A DNA stretch of 64,000 bases from Oncomelania hupensis (GCA_036898135.1 CM072511.1:50991138-51055137), one strand, 5' to 3'; shown: positions 1 through 13,680, counted from the stretch's first letter. The notes: generated by a model from the sequence alone, not told the origin. Numbers and translations: made by a program.

Positions 1-530
1 CTGAGGCTTTACCCCAACTACTCGAACCCCCGGTTACAAAAACAAAACAGAATACAAACATCATTATAAATTATCAACAAAACATATACATATAAAATGC
101 CTATATTGCTAAAGAAGAACATCATAGGAAGCCCTAGTGACCACCCGGCAGAAAGCGTCCAACACTCCCAAGCTGATCCAACAGACCTCATACACAAACA
201 AGGAGTCTTGTCCAGGAAGAGTTTTCAAGAAAAAAGGTAGGTCATTGATCTAGCAAAGAAGAAGATAGTATAGCAGAGTGATAGGACAGAGCAGGAATGG
301 GAAAGAGTACATGAGGAAGACAGCGACAGTGGGAATTTAAAGCACTAAATGTCCAGAAAGTGGGGACACTATTTATACTGAAACCCCCGGCACTCCAACG
401 GGGGTACTGTTGCCGCAGTGAATAGGTCATTCCTATAAAGGAAAGACAGGTTTTCAACTGGGGCTTTCACTTTTCCCTTCATAGGTTAGAACAATCTACA
501 GTGGCAAGATTGCTCATGACCCCAAGGGGT
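1..530 (-). mobile_element. Retroposon family A, copy 1, cut by the window start
   Basis: This stretch matches 59105-59720 almost base for base, apart from a 69-base segment present only there. The element reads on the minus strand: its 5' end (ACCCCTTGGGGTCATGAG on minus) is at 530 and its 3' end lies outside the window. A TATA-like AGTATAAATAGT lies about 160 bases inside the 5' end. No long conserved ORF is present, so it looks like a non-autonomous retroposon. Orientation is inferred from other copies whose simple-repeat tails and target-site duplications are visible. Confidence 0.8.
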
Positions 531-531
531 T

Positions 532-610
532 GAAGAAGAAGAAGAAGAAGAAGAAGAAGAAGAAGAAGAAGAAGAAGAAGAAGAAGAAGAAGAAGAAGAA
601 GAAGAAGAAG

Positions 611-648
<38 letters not shown>

Positions 649-649
649 A
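532..649. repeat. (GAA)n-(CAA)n compound microsatellite
   Basis: About 27 GAA units pass directly into about 12 CAA units, starting one base after the 5' end of retroposon A copy 1. Confidence 0.95.
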
Positions 650-1440
650 GAACGGTAGAACAATAATTAAGAATATGAGAAAGAGGAGAATGAAGATGAT
701 ACGGAGGAAGAGTAACTTAAAGTGGAAAGAATGGAAAGGGATTGGAAGAAGAAGAGTAAGAGCTGGTAGAACTGAGAAAGAAGTTTGAGAGGACAACTGC
801 AGCACTGACAGACAGAGAGAGAAAGGGAAAATAAATAAAAGGTTTGACTAAGGAAGAGAGTTGCAGATGAGGATAATGTATATCCTCTGCAAAAAGATCA
901 AGGTCATTCTAAAAATGAGCTAATTGCAGTTGTACAAGAGGATCCGTTGGAAGTATCTAGAACGGTTCAGTAAGCACAATATTGAATCAATATGAATAAT
1001 ATTGAATTGAATTCAAATTAATTGAATTCAAACTATGAAATAAACGCACATTGGCTTCGCAATAGGTTTTAAGAAAATAAACGCCATGAACATTAACGTT
1101 ATAATTAAAAATACAACAACAACAACAAAAAAAAACACAATAACAACAACATCGAAGTCAGAACAACGGACTCTGTGCGTCTGTGACGTGTATGGAGTAG
1201 CAAACAAAAAAAGTAGTTCACTATGCGCATTACCTCGTATTCCTCCACTGCTGCATCGATACATCATCTGGTCTCATCAAGACCCGTTTCGGGAGCGCTG
1301 CCTGCGCGCGTTAATTGAGTTCCAGAACCATTTGTTTCAAGAGCTGTAATGTGAACGCCAGGCCGCCTGACAACGTTGTGGGCTCTGCCTTCCACCAGTC
1401 AGTTGAAGCCGGATTCCAACAGCACTGAAGACAGAAAAGA
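650..1440. other. No gene recognised
   Basis: A/T-rich unique sequence with short AATTGAATTC repeats near 1005-1035 and a short (CAA)n run near 1113-1150. ORFs here are short and show no recognisable domain. Confidence 0.6.
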
Positions 1441-1467
1441 AAAAAAAGTCACAGCGGAGAGGGAAGT

Positions 1468-1470
<3 letters not shown>

Positions 1471-1547
<77 letters not shown>

Positions 1548-1560
1548 GACAGAGAGACAT

Positions 1561-1595
<35 letters not shown>

Positions 1596-1596
1596 C

Positions 1597-1644
<48 letters not shown>
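1471..1644. repeat. (GA)n microsatellite with GACA interruptions
   Basis: A pure (AG)n run to about 1539 is followed by AG interrupted by single C substitutions. The strand is all purine over most of its length. Confidence 0.95.
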
Positions 1645-1647
<3 letters not shown>

Positions 1648-1959
1648 GAAACTTTGAAACTTTTGAAACTTTTTTTTTTAGGGATAAAGATTTTAGACTA
1701 ATTAATAAGTCTAATCTTCCTATCTGTCCCTTAACAAATTAACATAGTAAATAACCTTCAACGTTAAATTGGAAATCATAGAAATCACACACACATGCAC
1801 TCACACACAATCACACCAACATCTTCATCATTATCTGTAAAAAATGTTAGGCAACCACCCTCCACCACCCCCTTCTTATCCCTCACTCTCATAATAATAA
1901 TAAAAATATCAATAATCAAATCAATAACGCTAATAACAATAACAACAATAATAATAACA

Positions 1960-2412
<453 letters not shown>

Positions 2413-2414
<2 letters not shown>

Positions 2415-5340
2415 AGAAAATAGATTTAGTCAGTGTAGATTTAGAAGGTTACTGTTAGTCTATAGAAGACGACAGAAGTGATCATGCGTAACACAGTTGT
2501 AGCTTGACGCCCGCACAGATAATGACATCATCGCCGCTGACGTTAGAGAGCTTCGATTTTACAGCCACTCAGATTTTTCCACCAATGAGAACACAGCTAG
2601 GTTAGGGAATACCAGTTCTGGCTGATTCAAGCAGAGAGATAGAAAAGTGAGTCTACATTTGCCTAGAGTACACAGCTATGTCCTAGCAGAAATCTCTCCA
2701 CTGATAGACCAGGGAAGCAGTACTTGTTGAATGTTCGAATTCAATCAAGTTAGCCACGGCCTGACATTGTCAAAAAGGTAAATGAACATACTTCTGTTGA
2801 ATTATGTTTGACATTGACATTTGAACTTTTAAGTTAGTTTCGTACTTCGAAGATCGTGTATAGAGTAGAAGAAATAAATGTGTGATTTTTACTGTTATCA
2901 AGTGGCTGGACTACATATGTTTCATAGCCGTGTGAAAGCTAGTGTGACAGTGATCTTTTACCATTTTTCTATCTATCTCTGTACCCCAGCCTAAACACAG
3001 ACTGAGCTAAACAAATAAATGTATTAAGTTAAGTCACCGGGAGATAACTAGCCATCGCCATAGACTGAAGACAGTGGGTAATAGTATTCCATTGTGCAGA
3101 GCCCAGCAACAATAAAAACCCACGTCACAAATTCCACCATCATCATTATCAACAGCAACAGCAAGAACAACAATAACATCATTGTCAACAATATCAGTTT
3201 CAGCAGCAGACACAATAACACCAACAACTTTAGCAGTGTTTAGTTCTTTTGATTAAAACTCTTTGTTCCCAAAGCACCGAACATTCGCATTTGCAAAAGG
3301 CTCGGCAAATGTCAAAACCATCAGTTACATTTTTTATTTCTGAAACAAAGTCCTTAACGCCGCCAATTATAATTGATAACAGTAATTATCATCAGGCACA
3401 TCTGCGTTATTTTCAGCAAAACTTTCAGTGCAACAATTACTGTATGGGTTGTAATGATGATGCTTATGCATATTCATACCTCTGTAATGAAAAATGCGAA
3501 TACACTTTTCAAACCCCACATTCTCCGTGAAGTTTTGATGCTGCTTTCACACATGCGGGAGAGAGGATAATCAAAGGCAGCATTGTATTGTGAAACACCG
3601 ATGGACGGATTGCCAGACATAGAGCGTAGTTCAGCCATAATGAATGGTGAGAGAATGCTACAACAGGCTAATGGTTGCTGCTTTGTTTTAGCAAAAGAAA
3701 ATAATGACAAATTAAAGGACGCGTTCAGAATTGTGTTGCACTATTAAATGGTGGACATATAATGGACAATGTAGCAATTGTTGTGAACCTTAAAAAACAT
3801 AAATGTTGTAAAGCGCATTTAAGAAAGATGGCTTCCATTTTTTTTAAAGTAGTTTGGCTGCTTTAAACTCATAGTCCCTACACCGTTGACAAGTAAAAGC
3901 TTTAAAAAAATATTGATTACATTGTTATTATTATCACGTATAAAAGAAAGAAATTATTATATCTGTTCATTGTTTTCTTAGCAATTCATAATGGTCTTCA
4001 TAACACTTGAAAATCCAAGTTCAAAGTCTTCTTGAATAAATTGGTTAAAAACAGCGATTCGTTTAAGAAATCAGTGATTACTAGTCATGTTTGACGTCAC
4101 GACGTCATGGCAAATCCTGGGATCAAACTCACTGTCGGTGATTGTCCGAGCGTCGCGAAAAGCTAAACTCCGGACACTGGATGAAAGCGAAGACGGGGAG
4201 ACACAGGGTATGTGTGGGGATGGGGTTGGAGTGATCAATATTGTGATGTGTGTCCTGGCAGGAGAAAGGTTTTGGGGTAAAAGGGGATGAGAATAGGGTA
4301 TAAAGGGTGGGGAAGGGGCAGGATTCGCCGCTTTGACGGGAGAGCAAGGACAGAAAGTCCTGTAAACGATGTAATCAGGGTATTCAACCTCTTCATAATC
4401 ATGGGCATCACCTCTGGTGAACTCTGATACACACCAGTCAGCCCTTGATGCAGTTAGTATAGACCTCACTCAGCCAGCAGCAGGAACTCGGCTTAGCAGA
4501 GGAAGGTCGTTCACTCATTCAAAAAAACGCTATGCTGTATACATTGCGTGGCCGTACAACAGAGAAGTTATATCTTTTCTGTTATTCCCAAGTTCCCAGA
4601 AGATAACATCTAATAAAGATTATGTCCAACATGCTATCTCTAGTTCCGTCTTTTTTGGCGAGACAACTGAGGCCTACTTCCTGTGTTAACCACAACTAGT
4701 TTTGAGTATTATTTTTTAGTATTATTGTAGCTGTTGTCCACGAATTTCTGCGACTGTCAGGCCGCTTTCACTAATAGTAACTAGTTAACTTGCCTTTGTG
4801 TCTGGGGTATTAAAGAGATATATATATATATCTATATATCTATATATATATTTACCTACATACCTTCCGCAAACTCCTTGCTACAATTGTGTCCCTAGTG
4901 AATCTCTCGCTATTATTTTGTTATTATTTCATTATCTTTTTAAAATTTGTTTCTGTATCAATTTTATTTGTTATTATATTTGTGTACTATTTTTTGTAAC
5001 TCATTTGTATGGTGTTTCTGATAATGCTTTCCTTATCATTGTTATTGTTCTTGTGTTGATGGCAATGTATAACTATTTGTATCTCAATGATGTATCTATT
5101 CCGCCTAAACTGACATAGATTATTGTAACTCGTCCAGGTATGCACTCACTTAAGCTTTGCCTTTTGTGTATTCCTGTTATTATATTTGTTATGTATTTGT
5201 CAGATACTGAATAAACCATTGCTTAAACCAACTAGTTTTGACGCGCTTCAATACTGCATATTAGCTGTTTCTGATATACATACGTAGGCTTACTAAAACC
5301 TGAATTTGCCAATATACGACAGCTTTGCGAATGTGTGCGC
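2413..5340. other. No gene recognised; AATAAA-rich unique sequence
   Basis: Mixed-composition sequence with short ORFs only. Several AATAAA motifs (for example near 2873 and 5209) and a (TA)-rich run at 4820-4850 are visible. Nothing could be assigned to a family. Part of 2460-3110 has the general look of a solo LTR, but no termini could be fixed. Confidence 0.5.
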
Positions 5341-5347
5341 TGAGTGT

Positions 5348-5348
<1 letters not shown>

Positions 5349-5382
<34 letters not shown>

Positions 5383-5400
5383 TGTGTGTGTGTGTGTGTG
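5349..5400. repeat. (GT)n microsatellite
   Basis: A run of about 25 GT units with one GG interruption. Confidence 0.95.
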
Positions 5401-7660
5401 AGCGCGAGCGGGCGGGTGGGCTAGTTTGTGATATGTGTGTGTCACATCGCTTGTAAGCAGATGAAGCGCGCGATGATCATGTTATCGGCACGTGTCTCTA
5501 GAGCCAATCAACACAGTGCGACCTCACAGACCATCAGCACAGCGGGGCGGTGGATTCTGGCATGGGCGTTAGACCAGACAGGCACTGCTGTACAAACTGT
5601 GACCCATTTCCAACATTTCAGCAAGCCCCCTATGGATGTGCTGGACCAGTTCGGCGAACACTTTTGCGTGGGACTTCCCTTCTGTCGGTTCCAGCAACCT
5701 CAACCCAGCCTAAACCCCTCACCAATTGTGGCGCTTTTTATGCGTATAAACTTTACAGTCGGGCCTTTTTTCTTACGGAATGCACGTAGCCTATACTCGA
5801 CAACTGGAAAACTGAGCAACCCCCCACCTCACCCACACCCCCACACCCCACCCACCCCCCCCCCAAAAAAAAGAGGTGTGATGGGTTTTTTCTCCCGAGG
5901 TGAAGGGTTGCTGGAGGCTTTGTGTTTAGGCGGTGAAGGAATGGGGATATGGGTGCTGGGATCGAGGTATACCGATGTGTCAAATGTACGCCAACCAAAC
6001 TGGACAGTCCACGGAGAACCGCCACAATTGCGAAATATTTGACTTTATCTTCAGCGATTTTACCTATGCAATAAACATATATGAAGACGACAGCATTTGT
6101 CCCCGTGGGGAAGCTTCACTGGCTGGCGACCATGAAGTTAGTATTGGCCTGTCCTGGCCTTCGCCCAGCAGCGACAGAAAGAGATCATGTGCGATGGCGC
6201 GCGCTGGAGGCGGAGATAATCGTGTTTGGAAGGCGCCTGCTTAGCGCTAACCCTGATTACCAGGCTGCTGGTTCCCCGATTTATGATGTTTGCGGAAAGT
6301 GTATTAATTTGCAAGCGGCGGGTTGCATGCAGCTCTCTCAGGCAAAGGTGCCTGCTACAATATCAATTATACGCCCATGGACTGCTTCGTCGTTGTCGTC
6401 CTCGTCAGCAATCATCCATTCTGAGTATCACACATCACCCGGGTTCCTGCTAGCTTTATCAACACAGGAATTCGCTTAAAGATTTTAACACTGTTGACGC
6501 AAAGTGGAATTTCTAGGGCTCCTACTGAAATATCACCGCAGTTCTGTTCTTTACAAAGATAAATTAAACAAAATATGAACTTCTTGACGCAAGGAAATAG
6601 CTCTGTGTCAGTTTTTCAAGAGCTGTTATACCTTTGTTATCGGGCCTTTGACCTTTGCAGTGTGAACCTGATGTATACTAATTAACACGTATTCCTTAGA
6701 TGTCATTATTACTATAATAGTTCCATTTTGATAAGTAGACTACATATTCATTTGATAAACGCTTTATTTTATTTTATTTTATTTTATTGACAAATCCTTA
6801 AGCTGCATGCATGGTTGAACTGATACAGAAATAATAAGCCGCGGTCGCATGGCTTGACGACGGTATAATGTTGCTACTGGCTGTTTTACCGTTATGGCGG
6901 TAGCGTGGCCACCATCTGTATCACTCTGCACCTTGCGTAGCAGAACCCGTATAGCAATGGTAATGGACGTTTGACAGTGCGTGTGACGCAGCAGGTTGGC
7001 ACGCCGATTTCGACCAGCTTCTTTAACTGGTTAGCGCTCAATAAACAATTAGGCAAGTGTGTATAATTAAGTGAACGTCCGCTACGAATACAGAAATATT
7101 AACCCTTTGTCATCGTGAACAGGCTCACTTTTCAATGTGTGTCGAATGTATGCGACCACCAAGCAAACAATTTCCGCCCAGCCAATTAGTACATTCCGAT
7201 CAGACGCAGTTCTAAACGTTTGTCGGATCACATGGGGCATTACACGGCATTGGAGTTGTTGTACAGCGCAGTGGTTTTGAAGTGAGATATCGGTACGTCT
7301 GATGAAGCGAAACAGCTAGGGAAATGTATACCTCTGCGTTATGGAGGATTGCAAACCACTACGCAATGCAGGAACCCAAATTGTGTAATGCTCCAATGGG
7401 CGATTGGAAGGAAGGCAGATGTTCATTAAGATTGGACCAAGTCTGGTCATACGGGCAATGATAATTAAGTGTGTATCTGGGTGTTGATGCTGCCGCATCC
7501 ACGGCAGTTTGCTGCTGTTTGTCGTCACGGCTCCCAACCAACGTCCACTGTGTTTCTAGCAAACTTTCTTTGTCTTGACAAAAAAGCAACTGCCACAAGA
7601 GCCTAGGGTTTCTTTCTGGAAACATCAGGCGGCAAACACGGATTGAACTTTTGTTCTATG
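5401..7660. other. No gene recognised
   Basis: Overlapping short ORFs on both strands (for example 5428-6042 and 6081-6479) lack recognisable domains and contain low-complexity proline or histidine runs. A short (TTTTA)n run lies at 6763-6788. I see no exon structure that I can defend. Confidence 0.5.
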
Positions 7661-7666
7661 TACTGA

Positions 7667-7758
7667 TTAAGAAGAAGAAAAAAGAAGAAGAAGAAGAAGA
7701 AGAAGAAGAAGAAGAAGAAGAAGAAGAAGAAGAAGAAGAAGAAGAAGAAGAAGAAGAA

Positions 7759-7840
<82 letters not shown>

Positions 7841-7880
7841 AAGAAGAAGAAGAAGAAGAAGAAGAAGAAGAAGAAGAAGA
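7667..7880. repeat. (GAA)n-(AAT)n-(GAA)n compound microsatellite
   Basis: A (GAA)n block, a central (AAT)n block at about 7761-7811, and a second (GAA)n block. Confidence 0.95.
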
Positions 7881-8140
7881 TTCAAGATTCTTTATTGTCC
7901 AAACACATGGCATGGAAATTTGTTTTGCAGTGCAAAATATAGACATACAATATTAATACATTTGATACACTATCATACACAACTTCCATACCGAAATACA
8001 AATCTATCAACACTAGCACACATGCATAAACAGATATCCAATCACATACCCATGCATACAAATTAACACACAGCAATTATTCCACAATACACAAAACTAC
8101 TCACACTCATCCATTCTTGCATGCCTTAGACCCATCCTAG
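7881..8140. repeat. Dispersed repeat fragment with ATTCTTTATTGTCC start
   Basis: The first 35 bases (ATTCTTTATTGTCC...CATGG) resemble the segment at 35192-35218, which sits inside a retroposon A copy. That suggests a transposed repeat whose end abuts the preceding (GAA)n. The rest is unassigned and runs into (CAT)n. Confidence 0.4.
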
Positions 8141-8141
8141 A

Positions 8142-8401
<260 letters not shown>

Positions 8402-8494
8402 TACAACTACTTAAAATAATACAACAGCAGCACCAACAGACAAATAATTTATGATAACAATGATAACAATAATAATAACAATACTATTACAACT

Positions 8495-8741
8495 AGAAGA
8501 AGAAGAAGAAGAAGAAGAAGAAGAAGAAGAAGAACAAGAACAAGAACAAGAACAAGAACAAGAACAAGAACAAGAACAAGAGGAAAAAGAAGAACAAAAA
8601 CAAGAAGAACAAGAACAAGAGGAACAAGAAGAAGAGGAACAAGAAGAAGAAGAAGAAGAAGAACAAGAACAAGAACAAGAAGAACAAGAACAACAAGAAC
8701 AAGAGGAACAAGAACAAGAAAAACAAGAACAAGAACAAGAA
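8495..8741. repeat. (GAA)n/(GAACAA)n purine-rich tract
   Basis: About 250 bases built from GAA, GAACAA and GAGGAA units. The plus strand has only scattered C and no T over nearly the whole length. Confidence 0.95.
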
Positions 8742-8926
8742 ACTTGCAAAATATCAATAGTGTTACGATTAACTTTTATCATTTATAGAAAGGATAGCAT
8801 TTTCGAAAACTGAATGGTCCTCTGTAGAAAAGGAAGTAATAACTCCGTGTGCACAGCGAAGACATGCCTTATACTTGTTATACTAGACGTTCACCTTACC
8901 TTCAAAGGGTAAGCAGTGTAATACAC

Positions 8927-9421
8927 GTCATCTTTGACTACACTACACTACACTACACTACATGAATATTGCTTTAGGTCCAGCGAACTCTTCCGAGCCA
9001 AATCAGGACCGGACAACCCCTGATCCGCATAAAAGATCTGCTGAAACAACCCTAGTGGTAAAACTGAAGGCTCTCCACCAGCCAGTCACTTGAACATAAA
9101 GACATCCCATGCAGGGGACGCTGAGGCTATACTCTAATTTATCGAACCCCCGTTTACAAAAACAAAATAGAATACAAACATCATTATAAATTATCAACAA
9201 AACACTTACATATAAAATGCCTACATTGCTAAATAATAACATCATATGAAGCTCTAGTGACCACCTGGCAGAAAGCGTCCAATATTCCCAAGCTGATCCA
9301 ACAGACCTCACATCCAAATAACGAGTCTTGTCCCGGAAGAGTTTTCAAGAAAAAAAGGTAGATGACTGGTCTAGCGAAGAAGAAGATAGTATAGCAGATT
9401 GATAGAACAGTCATCTTTGAC
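8927..9421 (-). mobile_element. Retroposon family A, 5'-truncated copy with TSD
   Basis: The 12-bp sequence GTCATCTTTGAC occurs at 8927-8938 and again at 9410-9421, directly flanking the element. On the minus strand the element ends in the family's usual 3' terminus (GGACCTAAAGCAAT) followed by an (AGTGT)n tail at about 8939-8962. The 5' end is truncated, lacking the TATA-like region. Body and 3' end match the copy at 58942-59721. Confidence 0.9.
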
Positions 9422-9448
9422 GAGTTATTAGCTCTCCTTTCTACTTAC

Positions 9449-9770
9449 TTCTTCGGATGAGAGTATACACCGAGGTATAGTCTGTGCAGGCACGCATTCC
9501 ATCGCATGGATTTCAAAGATCCTGACGCTTATGTCCTAGACGGGTGAGCGGCGGCTACACAAATACGCTCAGCACGCGCTGGGTCCCTTCTCTTCACACC
9601 CGGTCCCCCAGGATTGTGCTCAGTTATCTGGGCGTCAGACAATGCCCCTAAAGGCTGCAAGTGGGCGCCTCGGGCGGTTTGAGCTAGATCCTGTATCGGC
9701 CATGACCTTGAGCGGCTCTTGAGCTGGAAAAGCGCTATATAAAAGTGATTAAATAAATAAATAATATTTC
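9449..9770 (+). mobile_element. SINE family B copy
   Basis: About 320 bases, from CTTCGGATGAGAGTATA to the 3' end GAAAAGCGCTATATAAAA with a (TAAA)n tail. Related copies lie at 42981-43297 (+), 35868-36182 (-), 48175-48430 (-), 49341-50745 (+, interrupted) and as fragments at 22985-23080 and 32085-32225. It begins 28 bases after the TSD of the preceding retroposon. Confidence 0.85.
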
Positions 9771-9899
9771 AATCGTTTACACACAGTGAAACTAATTCAA
9801 GAGATGGACGTGCACATTCAGACAGATTAAATTAAACAGGGTGGATTATTATGATTATATATCCGCTGTACGTACAAAATCAAATTATACATTGTGCCA

Positions 9900-10365
9900 T
9901 ACACACGCACACACACTCACACACATACATACATACATACAAAACATATATACAAAACATATATACAAAACATACATACTTTGTTTATTTCATGTAACGT
10001 CTTTCACCGAAGTGATTTTAGACTACAAAATAAAAGGAAGGTGGGGGGAAAGGATATTTGCTACATGGATGGGGGAAAGGAGATAACATTTAAACAAAAT
10101 ATTACAGTAACATAACATGAAATAAAATCAAATAAAAATTAAGTAGTCAAACTAATTTTTTTTAAAGTACAAAATAACCTATCAAACTTGTAAAATGTTT
10201 ATGCTCAATTTTTTGATATTGTCATATACTAAATACTCAGAATAAACTCTCAAGTTTTAGAAAAACATAAAAATATACATACATACATACATACATACAT
10301 ACATACATACATACATACATACATACATACACATACATACATACATACATACATACACATACAAA
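9900..10365. repeat. (CATA)n microsatellites with unassigned sequence between
   Basis: (CACA)/(CATA)n at 9902-9975 and a longer (CATA)n at 10276-10365. The A-rich sequence between them has no recognised gene. Confidence 0.85.
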
Positions 10366-10723
10366 CACACACATGTACGTCTCTCCCCTCATTCACCCCT
10401 TTCATCCCAATCCCACTCTCCAACCCACCCCTTACAATCAAACTCCCTAATACAAAGTCTGTGCTTTCTTGTCGGAACTAGAGTCGGCATCTGTGCATAG
10501 CGAGTACGCGGCGAGGACCAAAGCCACTTCACGTGTATTGCAGTGCCAATGCTACTTGCAGATTTATAAATCATTATTGATGATGTCTGCGGGTCGCCTC
10601 GGACAAAAACAACAACGGCGTTCATTTATCAGACTTAAGACCTTTGATATCCTCCGCCTCTCTTGATCCAAGGTATCCTAATACAAAGTGCACACTATCT
10701 ATGACTGTTGACACAAGAAGAAC

Positions 10724-10730
<7 letters not shown>
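10366..10730. other. No gene recognised
   Basis: Unique sequence with short ORFs only. Confidence 0.5.
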
Positions 10731-10754
<24 letters not shown>

Positions 10755-10787
10755 GAAGAAGAAGAAGAAGAAGAAGAAGAAGAAGAA

Positions 10788-10854
<67 letters not shown>

Positions 10855-10930
10855 TGAGGAGGAGAAGAAGAAGACAAAACAAGACAAGACAGACAGACAG
10901 ACAGACACAAACAGACAGACAGACAGGCAG
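10731..10930. repeat. (GAA)n-(GAT)n-(GACA)n compound microsatellite
   Basis: (GAA)n switches cleanly to (GAT)n at about 10788, ends near 10854, and is followed by a short (GACA)n run near 10889-10928. Confidence 0.95.
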
Positions 10931-11254
10931 ACTGACTCTAAGAAAAGCTTAGAAAAAACGCCACGGGAAAACGCTGTCCTTGTGACAACACGTTGCGTTA
11001 GAAAGGTGATCTGAGCCCAGGTGCAAAATCCAGAGAAAAAGAATGAAGAAGAAGGTTATAAAGACAAAAGGGGGTGGGGAGGTGTGTGTGTGTGAAGAGC
11101 GAAGGAAGAGAGGGGTGGGGGGATGAAGTAAGACGATTATCTGTGTGCATCAACAAAATGAGGATTAGTATCCTGTACGTTGCTTGCAGGGTTGCCTTGC
11201 GAAGTTAGATTAGCGTTGGGAATATTTTTATGATTGATAGAAGAGAAGGAATAC
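10931..11254. other. No gene recognised
   Basis: Purine-rich unique sequence; nothing assignable. Confidence 0.5.
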
Positions 11255-11321
11255 GGGACGACGACGACGATGATGATGATGATGAGGAGGAGGAGGAGGA
11301 CGACGACGACGACGACGACGG

Positions 11322-11406
<85 letters not shown>
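11255..11406. repeat. (GAC)n-(GAT)n-(GAG)n microsatellite
   Basis: Alternating GAC, GAT and GAG blocks, then a pure (GAT)n run of about 28 units. Confidence 0.95.
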
Positions 11407-11408
<2 letters not shown>

Positions 11409-12590
11409 GAAAGTGAGAAAGGTGAGTGACGATGTGGAGAAAGAAGCTGGATATAGTCATCTAAAGTGTTAATTGGAAGTCTATTTTGTTGTACCGGAAG
11501 CGCTATAAATAGGCTGATTTTTTTTTTAATGTATAGCCGAGATTCATTTAAAACAAAATTGTATAGCCTAGAAAGTAGTACAAATAAAACATGGAATGAC
11601 TTTGAGCACGTTTACAAAGTCCAAACCTTCCTCGGCTTCTTCCGTGTACCTCTTCATTAGTTTCTGCCATTTTTCATCTTCTCATCCTGAGCTGAAATGA
11701 CAGACGACAAATTAGCGACACTAGCTACACACAGAGTATCTAGCACCTGCCCAAGTCAAGTGTTTCTATTGAAATTGAACAACACTCTATAAGTCTCAAT
11801 TGCTCTGTGTAGACATTACAGGTCTCTCCATCCCTTCCCCCCCACCTCCCATTCCTCCACCCAATCCAACCCCACCCAAACCTTGTCGTCCATGTCAGTC
11901 TTGTCAGCGGAACAGCCTGACAAACACCGCAAGAGGGCGCCTGATGCTTCGCCATTCCGTTCCGCTCCCGCTTGTAGCTCGACTTGTTTTGTTTGGAAGG
12001 ACGAGACGGTTTTCATGCAGAGCTTCTGTGCATTTCCAGTATATTCCATTGATTTGATCCTAAGAAAATGGCTGACTCTTCGTGAAAAATCTACTTGGAA
12101 AGGACTGGCAAGTGACAAGGACGGGAAGAAAAGAGTTCATTTGTGGAGTATTGAGTGTCTTCAGAACCCAGGTGCGAAAGTAAGGTTTGGCTGGCTGGTT
12201 AAGTCAAGTAGTAAATGCCTGATTTAGTCCCTTTGATGATAATTTGACGACGGAACTGAAGAAGACAGGTAGGAGAAGATGGATCGTGGTGTAATGAGGA
12301 TGGTAAAAGAAGAATACAATGAGTTGAGGAGGAGCAAAAGGATGATGCTGTTGTTGATGAGGAGTAGGAGAAGAAGGAAGGGGTTTATGTGATGACGTCA
12401 ATGAATGTGTTGGTGATGTTGGAGACAAGAAGGGTGAAGGAATCGGCGATGATGTGATGGGAACAGCTACGACGACGATGTCGACAACCAAGAGGACCTT
12501 GCAAAAGACTGACCGCAGTAAAAAATCAGTTGTACAAAGAGTTCACAGGCACCAAAGTAGCAGAAGGAGGAAGCAACAACATTATCACTA
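11407..12590. other. No gene recognised
   Basis: Overlapping short ORFs on both strands at 11740-12230 have no domain I recognise. No start codon with convincing splice context was found. Confidence 0.5.
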
Positions 12591-12725
12591 CCTTCAACAT
12601 CTCTTCCACCACCACCACCACCAACAACAACAACAAAAACAACAACAACAACAACAACTACTACTACTACTACTACTACTACTACAACTGCAAAAAACTA
12701 CAACAACAATAACAACATCAAAATA
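12590..12725. repeat. (CAA)n/(CAC)n/(CTA)n low-complexity run
   Basis: Imperfect CAC, CAA and CTA trinucleotide runs. Confidence 0.9.
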
Positions 12726-13113
12726 GTTCATAGGCCTACAGATGCCAAGTATCGGGCAATAATATACTAATAACTGTTAAGAAGTAGCAGACAGAAGCGG
12801 TACAAAGTACGAAGTTAGAACTAGAGCACAAAAGCTTGTTGTCCAAGCATGCACTAACGTTTGTTTGTGTCGGGTTTCAGCTGGACAAATCTTGTTCTCC
12901 TCAAGTGCTGGTTAGACCAGGTGAACGCCTCGTCCGGGAAGATGCTCAAGATGGTCGCCATCCAGAGAAGTTCGGAAAGGCAACACGACTTAGGCGGAAA
13001 ACGATGTTTGGACTTTGTAAATGATGCCGGCAGCACCAGCCAACCTATCCTCCTCAGAGGGTCTTGTCCTCTAACCTTAATATTGTGTTCTTATGAAATC
13101 GAGATTATTAACC
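12726..13113. other. No gene recognised; possible decayed exon
   Basis: The plus strand reads open at 12861-13085 after a pyrimidine-AG (GGGTTTCAG) at about 12889. No family could be named and no partner exon was found. Confidence 0.3.
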
Positions 13114-13680
13114 CTCTCTGGTTGAACCGCTACTATAATTCGTAGATTGCCTCGTATTAAATACATTATTAAGACTTAAGACTATTTATTTACCAAGTTT
13201 AAACGTTACAAGGATAAATACATCCTCACTTGCAGAGCCTCATATGCATTCATCATGTCATACACTTAACTGGCAATCATCCTATATTCAGCACTGAGAG
13301 GTTTGGTCAACACAGTATTAAAACACAAATCAGTGATATAATTTTTCACAAATCACAGTATTTCAACCATTGTAGAAAAATATGTAAGAATCATAAATAA
13401 ATTTAATTTGTAAAAAAAAACGAACACCCACACACACAAACCCACGCACACCCAAATACATATTTACTACAATAATAGCATACATTCTCTCTGGTTGAAC
13501 CAAAGGCAACAACTAAAATACAACGTGGCTGATCCAAGTAATAACTGTCAAGTAATAATCTTATATTCGCTCTGGTTGAACTAAAGGAAAATATAGTCGG
13601 CTTATACGTTCTCTGATTGAAACAAAGATCATACTGTCCCCAACCAAATATAATATTAGTAAACTCTTTCTGGACGAACC
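13114..13680. repeat. Interspersed CTCTGGTTGAACC motif, five copies
   Basis: Two copies of CTCTCTGGTTGAACC (13114-13128, 13487-13501) and three weaker ones (13569-13581, 13609-13627, 13666-13680), all on the plus strand. The core GGTTGAACC is nearly palindromic. The intervening A/T-rich sequence is not obviously tandem. Confidence 0.7.

Noticed and set aside
2460..3110. Solo LTR
   Set aside because: General resemblance only (AATAAA motif, promoter-like stretches). No TG...CA termini with a target duplication could be located.
4071..4469. 132-residue minus-strand ORF
   Set aside because: Proline/serine-rich low-complexity translation overlapping several other frames; no domain.
5428..6042. 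204-residue ORF on the plus strand
   Set aside because: Contains a C-run-derived proline/histidine stretch and competing ORFs on both strands; no homology that I recognise.
9900..10365. CRISPR-like array
   Set aside because: The regular pattern is a tetranucleotide microsatellite; there are no spacers, and the genome is eukaryotic.
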